Shown here in pieces: positions 12,657 through 23,266 of a DNA stretch of 64,000 nt. The stretch's first letter is position 1. Each line of letters starts with the position of its first letter. The DNA is from Lycium barbarum. Its lineage: Eukaryota > Streptophyta > Magnoliopsida > Solanales > Solanaceae. Both the position numbers and the translations under genes were made by a program. The stretch spans positions 58,991,821 to 59,055,820 of the forward strand of contig NC_083346.1 in assembly GCF_019175385.1 (NCBI RefSeq), in the 5' to 3' direction. The notes under the pieces were generated by a model, which had not been told where the DNA came from, did no database searches, and worked only from the letters and a program-made list of their open reading frames with translations.

Positions 12657-13276
12657 TTGGGCTGCACGTTTCGCAGCACTAAGCATGCATAGTACCCGGC
12701 AAAAAGGCACTCAGACGTACAGGTTACTCTTTTACCCCATGATATGCTCTATATCTTCATTCTGTTATTATTCATAATTACATCTCTTGCTATGTTACTA
12801 TTCATGCCTTACATACTCAGTACATTGCTCGTACTGACCCCCTTTCTTCAGGGGTGGCGTTTCATGCCGCGCAGGTACACCTAGATGAGGAGAAGCTATT
12901 ATAGAAGATGTTACAGCGGAGTTGGCAAGCTCCATTTTCCCTGTAGTGTTGCCGGGTCAGAGTACTATGCTATGATGTCTTGTTCCAAGTTAGAGACTTT
13001 GCAGACAGAGTCATGGTTATAGAATGTTGGTATTTTAATCGGCTCCACCAGCCGATGTGTTATTCTGTTTCATGTTACGAGTTTCATGTGATGATAGATT
13101 TTATTTGAATTGAGTACAATGAAAGGAAAAATTCTGAAAGCTTTACTATATTTTTTAATTTCTTATTGATGTAAGAGTCTAAAGAGATTAAGTATATAAT
13201 AAGAGTCAGCGGGTTCGCTCGGCTCCGAGTATGGGGTCGGGTGCCCATCACACCCTAGTAAGACCGGGGTGTGACA
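10277..13276 (+). mobile_element. D array LTR1b (5'-truncated)
   Basis: It begins at a point equal to about 7967 in LTR1a, so it lacks the first 135 bases or so of the LTR, and it ends with the proper edge GTGTGACA at 13276. The junction with LTR1a sits on a short TTG shared by both parents, which suits illegitimate recombination. It retains a TATA-like box (about 10572-10590), three minisatellite units (about 12290-12432), a perfect CTGCCGAAATTTCGGCAG palindrome (11552-11569) and an (AT)n run of about 50 bases at 12603-12652. Confidence 0.8.
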
Positions 13277-13279
13277 AAG

Positions 13280-13291
13280 TGGTATCAGAGC
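13280..13291 (+). other. D INT1 primer binding site (initiator Met tRNA)
   Basis: TGGTATCAGAGC, complementary to the 3' end of plant initiator-Met tRNA, begins three bases after the LTR edge GTGTGACA. The same site follows LTR2 (18936-18947) and LTR3 (23270-23281). Confidence 0.85.
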
Positions 13292-13965
13292 AGGTCGTCC
13301 TCGGGGTTGTCTGCAAAGTCGTGTCCAGTAGAGTCCTGTTTATGGGTGTGAAGTCGGCCACATTTATAAACAGGAGGCTGCGGGGCATCTAGGGATTGTT
13401 GACCTTCTTTCTGTCTTAGATCGTGCGATAGAGCCAACTCATAGGAAAAGGAAATTCCTTATACAAGCCTTACATACGACGGAAGAAGGTGAAAAGTGAT
13501 ATGGAAAGTCACAGGGGTAAGTATTGATATTCTGTTCTGTTACCTGAAACTGGAAGCTCTGGATGGCTGAGATGTGTCGTATACATATGTATGCCCTGTG
13601 AGACATTGTCGACATTTGCTGCGTACAGATCTTGAATAGTAGGAATAGTAAAAGAGATTCTGGCAGAATGGATACGCCTAATAGGAAGAAGTGTCGAAAG
13701 GAAATGTTGTAAATAGGCAATAAGTGAGATGCGTTGTTTCAGACAGCTTATGGATTAGCATGGCGATGAAGGTGCGATCACTACCATCGGGAATCTGGGA
13801 ATCCAGTACGAAAGATAGTTATGCATGTAAGCGAAAGGTGAAGGGTGAGGGTCGAAAGGGGTAAAATAGTAATTGTAAAGGAGAAAGACGTGTTACGAGA
13901 GTGTCTCGAGATCTGCAAGACCTTGACTCGCTCCAGATCATGTAATAAAGGTCATGCGAAGAAGT

Positions 13966-14068
13966 GGACGCGATTATATCAGCATTAAGGCATCGGATTC
14001 CATCAAAGTTTCGAGGTTGAGCGTGCTAAGGTGGGAGCAATTTCAGGATGGGTGACCCCCTAGGGAAG
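13966..14068 (+). ncRNA. 5S rRNA-derived sequence in D INT1
   Basis: The segment aligns over about 103 bases with plant 5S rRNA, from its second base to the GGGAAG after box C. By eye roughly three quarters of positions match my recollection of the plant consensus. Box C is the best part: AGGATGGGTGACCCCCT, then GGGAAG. Box A is close (GGTTGAGCGTGCT against AGTTAAGCGTGCT), and the first third keeps GCGAT, CAGCA and CATCGGATTCCATCA. The final 15 or so bases of 5S are absent. It lies in sense orientation to the element. Box A and box C are the type I Pol III promoter core in 5S genes, so promoter activity is conceivable but untested. The TRIM element Cassandra has 5S-like sequence in its LTRs; here it is internal. 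Confidence 0.65.
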
Positions 14069-14275
14069 AAATTCTATATAATCCAGACATAAGAGACAAA
14101 TGAGAAGCTAGAGGAACCTAAGGGAAACTAGGGTATACGGAGTGGCTGGAAACCTTAAGAGGTCGCGCAGGACGAGGTAGACTATACTGGTGAAGAGACA
14201 GAAAGTGCATCACAGCTTTGGAATTAGGATAGGCTTCAATAGCGTTTGGGAAGTACTTTGTGGGCTAGTTGATAG

Positions 14276-14311
<36 letters not shown>

Positions 14312-15344
14312 TTCGTATGATATCTCATATGTGACTGTATCGATGGACATGTGAGTCCCAGCAACCGAAGCTACGGTATAGAAGGGATTAATCAAGTAAG
14401 GGTACCGAAGTTCGAGTAACAGCAAGAATAAATGGTACAAGTGTTGCAGGGTAAGCTGCTATTATTTTTATTATATGTTAAGATTGGAAATTCTAGTGTA
14501 AAGATATTTGGAAGAGAAAGAGTGTGAGTTAATGGAAGGCAGGGAGATCAAAATGTCGGAAAGAGATGAAAGGTAAGAAACCTTGTGGGGGAAGCCCCGA
14601 GAGGAACTACCGGCAAATCATGGGATTACCTGGGTAAAGATTCAAGGATAGGCACAAGACTATTTGGGTAGGAACTCATAGTAGGTATGTGAAAAAGGAT
14701 AGAGCGTGGTAAAAGGAAACAGGAGAGGAGTGTATGAAGTTCGAGAACCAATTCCAATAAGTAGGGCTAAAGGAATAGTGACTAGGATAGGGGGATGTGA
14801 AGTAAGAGAAAGAATGCTTAGGCCTTGCGATGATGTTAAGGTGAGGGATATATAAAAGAATAGATGTGTAGCTTTATTAATATGCTTAAAGGTTCGACGA
14901 ACAAGGATAGGGAGAGTGAAAAGTTTAAGTATTCTGTGCTAAGAACAAAAGTAGTGGAACGCTTGAGAAATATGAACGCACAGCTACAGCACAAACGCAC
15001 AATTTAAGAAGAATTACGAGCGAGTAAGCTAAGCAAGTGAAAGGACGAATAGTAGATGGAAGGGTATGGAAATGTGGACAAAATGATGACATAGGCAGAA
15101 AGTAAACGAAAAACTTAGGATAAGAAGTTTTCGATATGTTAGGCACAGAGTTGGGAAGAAAGATGAGGAGTAAGGTATAAATGAAGACTTCAAAAAAGAA
15201 CGGTTGGCGTATAAGGAGCCCCTTATAAAGGGGGGGGGGGGGGAGAACGTATTATATCAGACTCAAAGGATATTATGATGACAACGACAATTATAATGAA
15301 AGTATCAACCATTGGTAGTCTGAAATTTTCTAAAGAAAGAAACA

Positions 15345-15690
15345 ACGCAGCGCCTGTGGGGGAAATAAGAGAGTACATTGGATACTATAAATAGTTCACG
15401 AACCATTAATTATACGGAGCATGAGAATATATGCTATGAAATCACATGAACCATCGACGTGAAGCGATGCTCGACCACATTTGTAAGGAATTCACGCCAG
15501 AGTGTCGATACAAAGAAATCAAAAACAAGTATACTCGTGTCGAGGACTATGAGGACAAGGAACGGCCGATGGCCATATTGGATCGTCAAGATAGGGTTGC
15601 GCGCCAAAGATAAGACTTCTATTAAGACATTGCGATGAAATGGTAACAAAGAAGAGACGACCTGGGAAGGACAAGGATAATGAGTTGGTG
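15345..15690 (+). pseudogene. Pol relics at the 3' end of D INT1
   Basis: Two short stretches resemble the coding chromoviruses. At about 15350-15400 a frame reads PVGEIREYIGYYK then a stop, like the RT segment [17 protein letters not shown]. At about 15555-15675, across at least one frameshift and a stop, frames read PMAILDRQ, then KDKTSIKTLR and EETTWE. These follow the order of the integrase/chromodomain tail ([30 protein letters not shown]) of E1. The bulk of pol between them is gone. The RT match is weaker than the tail match. Confidence 0.45.
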
Positions 15691-15874
15691 CAGTGGATTA
15701 GAAAACTATGACACGGAATGAGGATTCATATAAAGACCGAGGAGTTCGATTATAAAGGAAATAGGGTGAGAGATATGGAATGCGCATGAAGAAAAGGACA
15801 ACTATAAGAGTGACCCTCCCGAATTATTATAACACCCCATGAGGCCAGTTGAACATTCGAGGATGAATGTTCTA

Positions 15875-15887
15875 CAGGGGGGGAGAA
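15875..15887 (+). other. D polypurine tract
   Basis: CAGGGGGGGAGAA stands directly before the LTR2 edge TGTTATATCCC at 15888, as expected for a plus-strand primer. It is preceded by ACATTCGAGGATGAATGTTC, a motif also found upstream of the E1 and A polypurine tracts. Confidence 0.8.
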
Positions 15888-18800
15888 TGTTATATCCCTT
15901 ATTTTATACATTCGGATATTTCGAGTTAGTCGTGGTAAGTGAAGGGCAAGACCATTGTCCAAAATTATTTTAATGTACAAGTTGGTTATGGATATTATTT
16001 ATGAATATTATTGGTATGAAAATATTGAGAAAGTTTAAGGGTAAAAAGGGAAATTCACAAAATTGCTCATGGTAATATTGCGGAAGGCCAGGGGCAAAAT
16101 GGGAATTTCACAAAATATTCGAGAAGGTTCTTGGAGGGGCCATGTTGGCCGTGTGGCACATGCCATATTTTATTAAATGGGGGCTAATTGTAAATTATAA
16201 AGATATATGGACCAAAGCTTGCATAAGAAGACAAAGGATCATCTTTGTTTATTTTTAAGAAACTTCAAGAAAATTGGAGAAGGGGGACACGTGTTCACTT
16301 TGCATTTGGAGGGGCTAAATATATATATATAGAAAGTGATGACAAAACAAGACTAACTTATCATTCACCTTTCAAAAAATTTCAAGAGAGAATATAGTGG
16401 TGTTCGGCCATAGCTCCAAGAAATGACCCCATGGAAATTGATCAAGAAGAATAATTTTCCTCTAGTATTTCCACCAAATGGAAGGTCCTCATTAACCTGA
16501 AGGAGTTGTTGGAGCAAGCCAAGCATTTGTTGGAGTAATTTACAAACCCTAGCTAAGTAAGAAGACAAGTGGAGAAAGGTAAGGTTCAATCTTCTTTTAC
16601 ATGTGTTAGAGATGATTATGTATGTTGTTGTATGAAGAAATGGATGGAATTCATGGTACATGTGTTTATTGATGTTGTGGCCGAATATAGTTGTGTGGAG
16701 TAGAACAAATGAATTGATTTTATTTAGTATTTTGATTGTTGTCGTTGTGGATTCTATGATGTAAAATGAGGATTTAATGGCTTGAAATGAAGTTTTAATC
16801 GTTGTGGTGTCGTTGTGGAAGTTAATGTGACACTAGCATGAATTCTTATATTTGTATGAATGAAGTTGTTAGTGAAGAATGTTAGTGGAGTTATGAATTT
16901 GGAAGAAAAGAATGTGTAGGTTTTAAATATAATTCATGAATTTAGAAATGAGACATGGCTTGGAAGATTGTAAGTTGGGTTGTTGTGATTGAATTTGAAA
17001 GAAGGAAATAGGTTGTTATTGTTCTTGTTGAATTTGGGAGGTTTCGGGTGAAGTAGTATATTGATTGGGTTGTTTTGAATGCTATGTGAATTGAATTGAA
17101 TATAAATGAAGTGTCGTTGAATTGTATAACAAAGGTTGGTATCATTAGAATGCGTCTTGAATTGATTGTTGATGTTGTTGGTATTGTTGTGATAATTTGG
17201 CCGAGTTCAATTCTTGGATTGTTGATTGATGATTTGGGCTGAGTTAGATTCTCGGTGATGGTGTATTTACAGGGGAGATGCTGCCGAAATTTCGGCAGAT
17301 CAGAAGTGAATTTATTTGAACGACTAAGACAAGTGTGCGTGACGATGAATCTAATGATTATGTAAATCTTCTTGAATGTAGACTAGCGATAGCGAGCTTG
17401 GACAATTAAGCGATGCTAATAGGACGTGGAGCAGGTATGTTAAGGCTCGTCCCTTTTCTTTCAATGGCATGATTCCGATTTTATGATCTCATAATTGTTT
17501 CCATATTTTCCTTGTTTTCAAAATTTAGATGTTTATGATTCCAAGGCATGATTTTCTTCCCGATAACTCGTTAAGTATTTTTCCAAAGTGTCCGTACTCT
17601 ATTTTGTAAGCTTTTATGACAATAACGATGGATACGTTTCACGATGAAAATGATGATGTCAAAGATGAGAATATTTTTATGATAACGATGATAAGAATGA
17701 TTTTTGCCAAAAATGACCTCTAAAACGTTCATAAAAGGTTCCGTACTTCAAACGCTCATAACTTTCTTATACTAAGTCGGATTGACCCGAAACTTGTTTC
17801 TGATTCTTCAGGTGTCGGTTTATGTACGCTGTTATTCGTTGCTAGTCTCATCTTATAATAATTGTTTCTTCAATCTGAGATAAAGCCATGATGATTATTC
17901 CATAATATAATCGGAGGTTACCGACCTTACGTCACTCCGATAGACTTATGGCATTTCTTGGGCTCTGCTGCATGCTGCCTATATGATATATGTTTATGAT
18001 ATATGTATATGTATATGGGGAATATGGGAAAAAAGCCCAGAGCGCTATAGACGCTAATATATGTACGTGATACATGCATATGTATATGGGAGTGAGGGCC
18101 AGAGCGTTATATACGCGTATCCACCTGATCTGTTGGTATTTTGTGTCATGATATCATCCCGGACGCAGGATGCCCGGACGCGGGACATATGTGGTTAAAT
18201 GGATCGGCTGCCGACGCCTCTGCAATATGATATGTTCTATTTTCTATATATATGAAAAAACAATGTTTTCAAAGAAAGTAAAGTATGATATATATATATA
18301 TATATATATGAATTGGGCTGCACGTTCCGCAGCACTAAGCATGCATGGTACCCGCCAAAAAGGCACTCAGACGTACAAGTTACTCTTTTACCCCATGATA
18401 TGCTCTATATCTCCATTCTGTTATTATTCTTTATTACATCTCTTGCTATGTTACTATTCATGCCTTACATACTCAGTACATTGCTCGTACTGACCCCTTT
18501 TCTTCGGGGGCTGCGTTTCATGCCGCGCAGGTACACCCAGATGAGTAGAAGCTATTATAGAAGATGTTCCAGCGGAGTTGGCAAGCTCCATTTGCCCTGG
18601 AGTGTTGCCGGGTCAGAGTACTATGCTATGATGTCTTGTTCGAAGTTAGAGACTTTGCAGACAGAGTCATGGGTATAGAATGTCGGTATTGTAATCGGCT
18701 CCACCAGCCGATGTGTTATTCTGTTTCATGTTACGAGTTTCATGTGATGATAGATTTTATTTGAATTGAGTACAATGAAAGGAAAAATTCTGAAAGCTTT

Positions 18801-18932
18801 ACTATATTTTTTAATTTCTTATTGAAGTAAGAGTCTAAAGAGATTAAGTATGTAATAAAAGTCAGCGGGTTCGCTCGGCTCCGAGTATGGGGTCGGGTGC
18901 CCATCACACCATTGTAAGACCGGGTTGTGACA
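15888..18932 (+). mobile_element. D array LTR2 (full length)
   Basis: This is the only complete D LTR, 3,045 bases from TGTTATATCCC to GTTGTGACA. It has a TATA-like box (16316-16331), the perfect palindrome CTGCCGAAATTTCGGCAG (17281-17298), the ATCGGAG/CTCCGAT stem-loop (17910-17941), two minisatellite units (about 18010-18118), an (AT)n run (about 18288-18309) and the CCCC/GGGG stem-loop near 18494. It is followed at once by another primer site and INT2, so it served as the 3' LTR of the first unit and the 5' LTR of the next. Confidence 0.85.
16316..16331 (+). promoter_or_regulatory. TATA-like box of D LTR2
   Basis: TAAATATATATATATA lies about 430 bases into the LTR, downstream of a GC-rich GGAGGGG. 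The equivalent site is present in LTR1b (about 10572-10590), expanded to a long AT repeat in LTR3 (about 20596-20660), and deleted in LTR1a and LTR4. The start of transcription is inferred, not shown. Confidence 0.5.
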
Positions 18933-19931
18933 AAGTGGTATCAGAGCAAGTCGTCCTAGGGGTTGTCTACAAAGTCGTGTCCAGTAGAGTCCTGTTTATG
19001 GGTGTGAAGCCGGCCACATTTATAAACCGGACGCTGCGGGGCATCTAGGGATTGTTGACCTTCTTTCTGTCTTAGATCGTGCGATAGAGCCAACTCATAG
19101 GAAAAGGAAATTCCTTATACAAGCCTTACATACGACGGAAGAAGGTGAAAAGCGATACGGAAAGTCATAGGGGTAAGTATTGATATTCTGTTCTGTTACT
19201 TGAAACTGGAAGCTCTGGATGCCTGAGATGTGTCGTATACATATGTATGCCCTGTGAGACATTGTCGACATTTGCGGTGTACATATCTTGAAGAGTAGGA
19301 ATAGTAAAGGAGATTCTGCCAGAATGGATACGCCTAACAGGAAGAAGTGTGGAAATGAAATATTGTAAATAGGCAATAAGTGAGATGCGTTGTTTCAGAC
19401 AGCTTATGGATTAGCATGGCGATGAAGCTGCGATCACTACCATCGGGAATCTGGGAATCCAGTACGAAAGATAGTTATGCATGTAAGCGAAAGGTGAAGG
19501 TTGAGGGTCGAAAGGGGTAAAATAGTAATTGTAAAGGGGAAAGACGTGTTACGAGAGTGCCTCGGGATTTGTAAGACCTTGACTCGCTCCAGATCATGTA
19601 ATAAAGGTCATGCGAAGAAGTGGACGCGATTATATCGGCATTAAGGCATCAGATTCCATCAAAGTTTCGAGGTTGAGCGTGCTAAGGTGGGAGCAATTTC
19701 AGGATGGGTGACCCCCTGGGGAAGAAATTTTATATAATCCAGACATAAGAGACAAATGAGAAGCTAGAGTAACCTTAGGGAAACTAGGGTATACGGAGTG
19801 GCTGGAAACCTTAAGAGGTCGCGCAGGACGAGGCAGACTAGACTGGTGAAGAGATAGAAAGTGCATCACAGATTTGGAATTAGGATAGGCTTCAATAGCG
19901 TTTGGGAAGTACTTTGTGGGCTAGTTGATAG

Positions 19932-19981
<50 letters not shown>

Positions 19982-20473
19982 TTCGTATGATATCTCATAT
20001 GTGACTGTATCGATGGACATGTGAGTCCCAGCAACCGAAGCTACGGTATAGAAGGCATTAATCAAGTAAGGGTACCGATGTTCGAGTAACAGCAAGAATA
20101 AATGGTACAAGTGTTGCAGGGTAAGCTGCTATTATTTTTATTATATGTTAAGATTGGAAATTCTTGTGTAACGATATTTGGAAGAGAAAGAGTGTGAGTT
20201 AATGGAAGGCAGGGAGATCAAAATGTCGGAAAGAGATGAAAGGTAAGAAACCTTGTGGGGGAAGCCTCGAGAGGAACTACCGGAAAAACATGGGATTACC
20301 TGGGTAAAGATTCAAGGATAGGCACAAGACTATTTGGGTAGGAACTCAAAGTAGGTATGTGAAAAAGGATAGAGCGTGGTAAAAGGAAACAGGAGAGGAG
20401 TGTATGAAGTTCGAGAACCAATTCCAATAAGTAGGGCTAAAGGAATAGTGACTTGGATAGGAGGATGTGAAGT
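18933..20473 (+). mobile_element. D internal region INT2 (3'-truncated)
   Basis: It matches INT1 from the primer site to GGAGGATGTGAAGTA (INT1 about 14808), then switches to LTR sequence at TAAAGATATATGG. The last 1.08 kb of INT and the first 300 bases or so of the next LTR are missing. It keeps the 5S-like segment and an (AT)n run of about 42 bases (19937-19978). It is closer to INT3 than to INT1. Confidence 0.8.
19622..19724 (+). ncRNA. 5S rRNA-derived sequence in D INT2
   Basis: Same segment as in INT1, with box C reading AGGATGGGTGACCCCCTGG and box A GGTTGAGCGTGCT. It differs from INT1 at a few positions (for example CATCAGATTCC for CATCGGATTCC). A run of four T follows within seven bases (19727-19730), which could act as a minimal Pol III terminator; INT1 has TTC there. 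Function is untested. Confidence 0.6.
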
Positions 20474-20592
20474 ATAAAGATATATGGACCAAAGCTTGCA
20501 TAACAAGACAAAGGATCATATTTGTTTATTTTTAAGAAACTTCAAGAAAATTGGAGAAGGGGGACATGTGTTCACTTTGCATTTAGAGGGGC

Positions 20593-20663
<71 letters not shown>

Positions 20664-22599
20664 AGTGATGACAAAACAAGACTAACTTATTATTCACCAT
20701 TCAAGAAATTTCAAGAGAGAATATAGTGGTGTTCGGCCATAGCTCCAAGAAATGACCCCATGGAAATTGATCAAGAAGAATAATTTTCCTCTAGTATTTC
20801 CACCAAATGGAAGGTCCTCATTAACATGAAGGAGTTGTTGGAGCAAGCCAAGCATTTATTGGAGTGATTTACAAACCCTAGCTAAGTAAGAAGACAAGTG
20901 GGGAAAGGTACGGTTCAATCTTCTTTTACATGTGTTAGAGATGATTATGTATGTTGTTGTATGAAGAAATGGATGGAATTCATGGTACATGTGTTTATTG
21001 ATGTTGTGGCCGAATATAGTTGTGTGGAGTAGAACAAATGAATTGATTTTATTTAGTATTTTGATTGTTGTCGTTGTGGATTTTATGATGTAAAATGAGG
21101 ATTTAATGGCTTGAAATGAAGTTTTAATCGTTGTGGTGTCGTTGTGGAAGTTAATGTGACACTAGCATGAATTCTTATATTTGTATGAATGAAGTTGTTA
21201 GTGTAGAATGTTGGTGGAGTTATGAATTTGGAAGAAAAGAATGTGTAGGTTTTAAATATAATTCATGAATTTAGAAATGAGACATGGCTTGGAAGATTGT
21301 AAGTTGGGTTGTTGTGATTGAATTTGAAAGAAGGAAATAGGTTGTTATTGTTCTTGTTGAATTTGCGTGGTTTCGGGTGAAGTAGTATATTGATTGGGTT
21401 GTTTTGAATGCTATGTGAATTGAATTGAATATAAATGAAGTGTCGTTGAATTGTATAACAAAGGTTGGTAACATTAGAATGCGTCTTGAATTGATTGTTG
21501 ATGTTGTTGGTATTGTTGTGATAATTTGGCCGAGTTCAATTCTTGGATTGTTGATTGATGATTTGGGCCGAGTTAGATTCTCGGTGATGGTGTATTTACA
21601 GGCGAGATGCTGCCGAAATTTCGGCAGATCAGAAGTGAATTTATTTGAACGACTAAGACAAGTGTGCGTGACGATGAATCTAATGATTATGTAAATCTTC
21701 TTGAATGTAGACTAGCGATAGCGAGCTTGGACAATTAAGCGATGCTAATAGGACGTGGAGCAGGTATGTTAAGGCTCGTCCCTTTTCTTTCAATGGCATG
21801 ATTCCGATTTTATGATCTCATAATTGTTTCCATATTTTCCTTGTTTTCAAAATTTAGATGTTTATGATTCCAAGGCATGATTTTCTTCCCGATAACTCGT
21901 TAAGTATTTTTCCAAAGTGTCCGTACTCTATTTTGTAAGCTTTTATGACAATAACGATGGATATGTTTCACGATGAAAATGATGATGTCAAAGATGAGAA
22001 TATTTTTATGATAACGATGATAAGAATGATTTTTGCCAAAAATGACCTCTAAAACGTTCGTAAAAGGTTCCGTACTTCAAACGCTCATAACTTTCTTATA
22101 CTAAGTCGGATTGACCCGAAACTTGTTTTTGATTCTTCAGGTGTCGGTTTATGTACGCTGTTATTCGTTGCTAGTCTCATCTTATAATAATTGTTTCTTC
22201 AATCTGAGATAAAGCCATGATGATTATTCCATAATATAATCGGAGGTTACCGACCTTACGTCACTCCGATAGACTTATGGCATTTCTTGGGCTCTGCTGC
22301 ATGCTGCCTATATGATATATGTTTATGATATATGTATATGTATATGGGGAATATGGGAAAAAAGCCCAGAGCGCTATAGACGCTAATATATGTACATGAT
22401 ACATGCATATGTATATGGGAGTGAGGGCCAGAGCGTTATATACGCGTATCCACCTGATCTGTTGGTATTATGTGTCATGATATCATCCCGGACGCGGGAC
22501 ATATGTGGTTAAATGGATCGGCTGCCGACGCCTCTGCAATATGATATGTTCTATTTTCTATATATATGAAAAAACAATGTTTTCAAAGAAAGTAAAGTA

Positions 22600-22646
<47 letters not shown>

Positions 22647-23266
22647 TTGGGCTGCACGTTCCGCAGCACTAAGCATGCATGGTACCCGCCAAAAAGGCAC
22701 TCAGACGTACAAGTTACTCTTTTACCCCATGATATGCTCTATATCTCCATTCTGTTATTATTCTTTATTACATCTCTTGCTATGTTACTATTCATGCCTT
22801 ACATACTCAGTACATTGCTCGTACTGACCCCCTTTCTTCGGGGGCTGCGTTTCATGCCGCGCAGGTACACCCAGATGAGTAGAAGCTATTATAGAAGATG
22901 TTCCAGCGGAGTTGGCAAGCTCCATTTGCCCTGGAGTGTTGCCGGGTCAGAGTACTATGCTATGATGTCTTGTTCGAAGTTAGAGACTTTGCAGACAGAG
23001 TCATGGGTATAGAATGTCGGTATTGTAATCGGCTCCACCAGCCGATGTGTTATTCTGTTTCATGTTACGAGTTTCATGTGATGATAGATTTTATTTGAAT
23101 TGAGTACAATGAAAGGAAAAATTCTGAAAGCTTTACTATATTTTTTAATTTCTTATTGAAGTAAGAGTCTAAAGAGATTAAGTATGTAATAAACGTCAGC
23201 GGGTTCGCTCGGCTCCGAGTATGGGGTCGGGTGCCCATCACACCATTGTAAGACCGGGTTGTGACA
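20474..23266 (+). mobile_element. D array LTR3 (5'-truncated)
   Basis: It begins inside the LTR at TATAAAGATATATGGACC and ends at the proper edge at 23266. It is nearly identical to LTR2 over the shared part; one 66-codon stretch (22898-23098) translates identically to 18564-18764. The TATA region is expanded to an AT repeat of about 60 bases near 20600-20660, and a second (AT)n run sits at 22602-22643. It has two minisatellite units. It lacks the CGCAGGATGCC segment that LTR2 has near 18165. Confidence 0.8.

Larger units (their letters stand above)
13277..15887 (+). mobile_element. D internal region INT1 (complete, no gag-pol)
   Basis: This 2.6-kb interval runs from the primer site to the polypurine tract. 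The first 170 bases match the 5' leader of the coding chromoviruses in the window (GTCGTGTCCAGTAGAGTC, then AGATCGTGCGATAGAGCC). The middle has no recognisable gag, holds a 5S-rRNA-like segment (13966-14068), an (AT)n run (about 14280-14308) and a second PPT-like G run (15228-15243). The last 600 bases keep pol relics. It is the only full-length internal copy; INT2 and INT3 lack the last 1.08 kb. It reads as a large non-autonomous derivative that kept the sequences for priming, and probably packaging, and lost its proteins. Confidence 0.8.

Noticed and set aside
13277..13460. tRNA gene at the primer sites
   Set aside because: Only the 3'-complementary 12 bases are present; no cloverleaf or A/B boxes of a tRNA follow.
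13439..13720. 93-codon antisense frame kept in all three D internal regions (also 19095-19376 and 23429-23710)
   Set aside because: The copies are recent duplicates, so shared openness is expected. It lies antisense to the element and lacks any recognisable domain or coding bias.
18313..18678. Repeated open frames in the D LTRs (18313-18678, 22599-23012, 26741-27136) starting in or near AT repeats
   Set aside because: They lie in LTR sequence, begin in Tyr-Ile repeats made by (AT)n, and are repeated only because the LTR is repeated.
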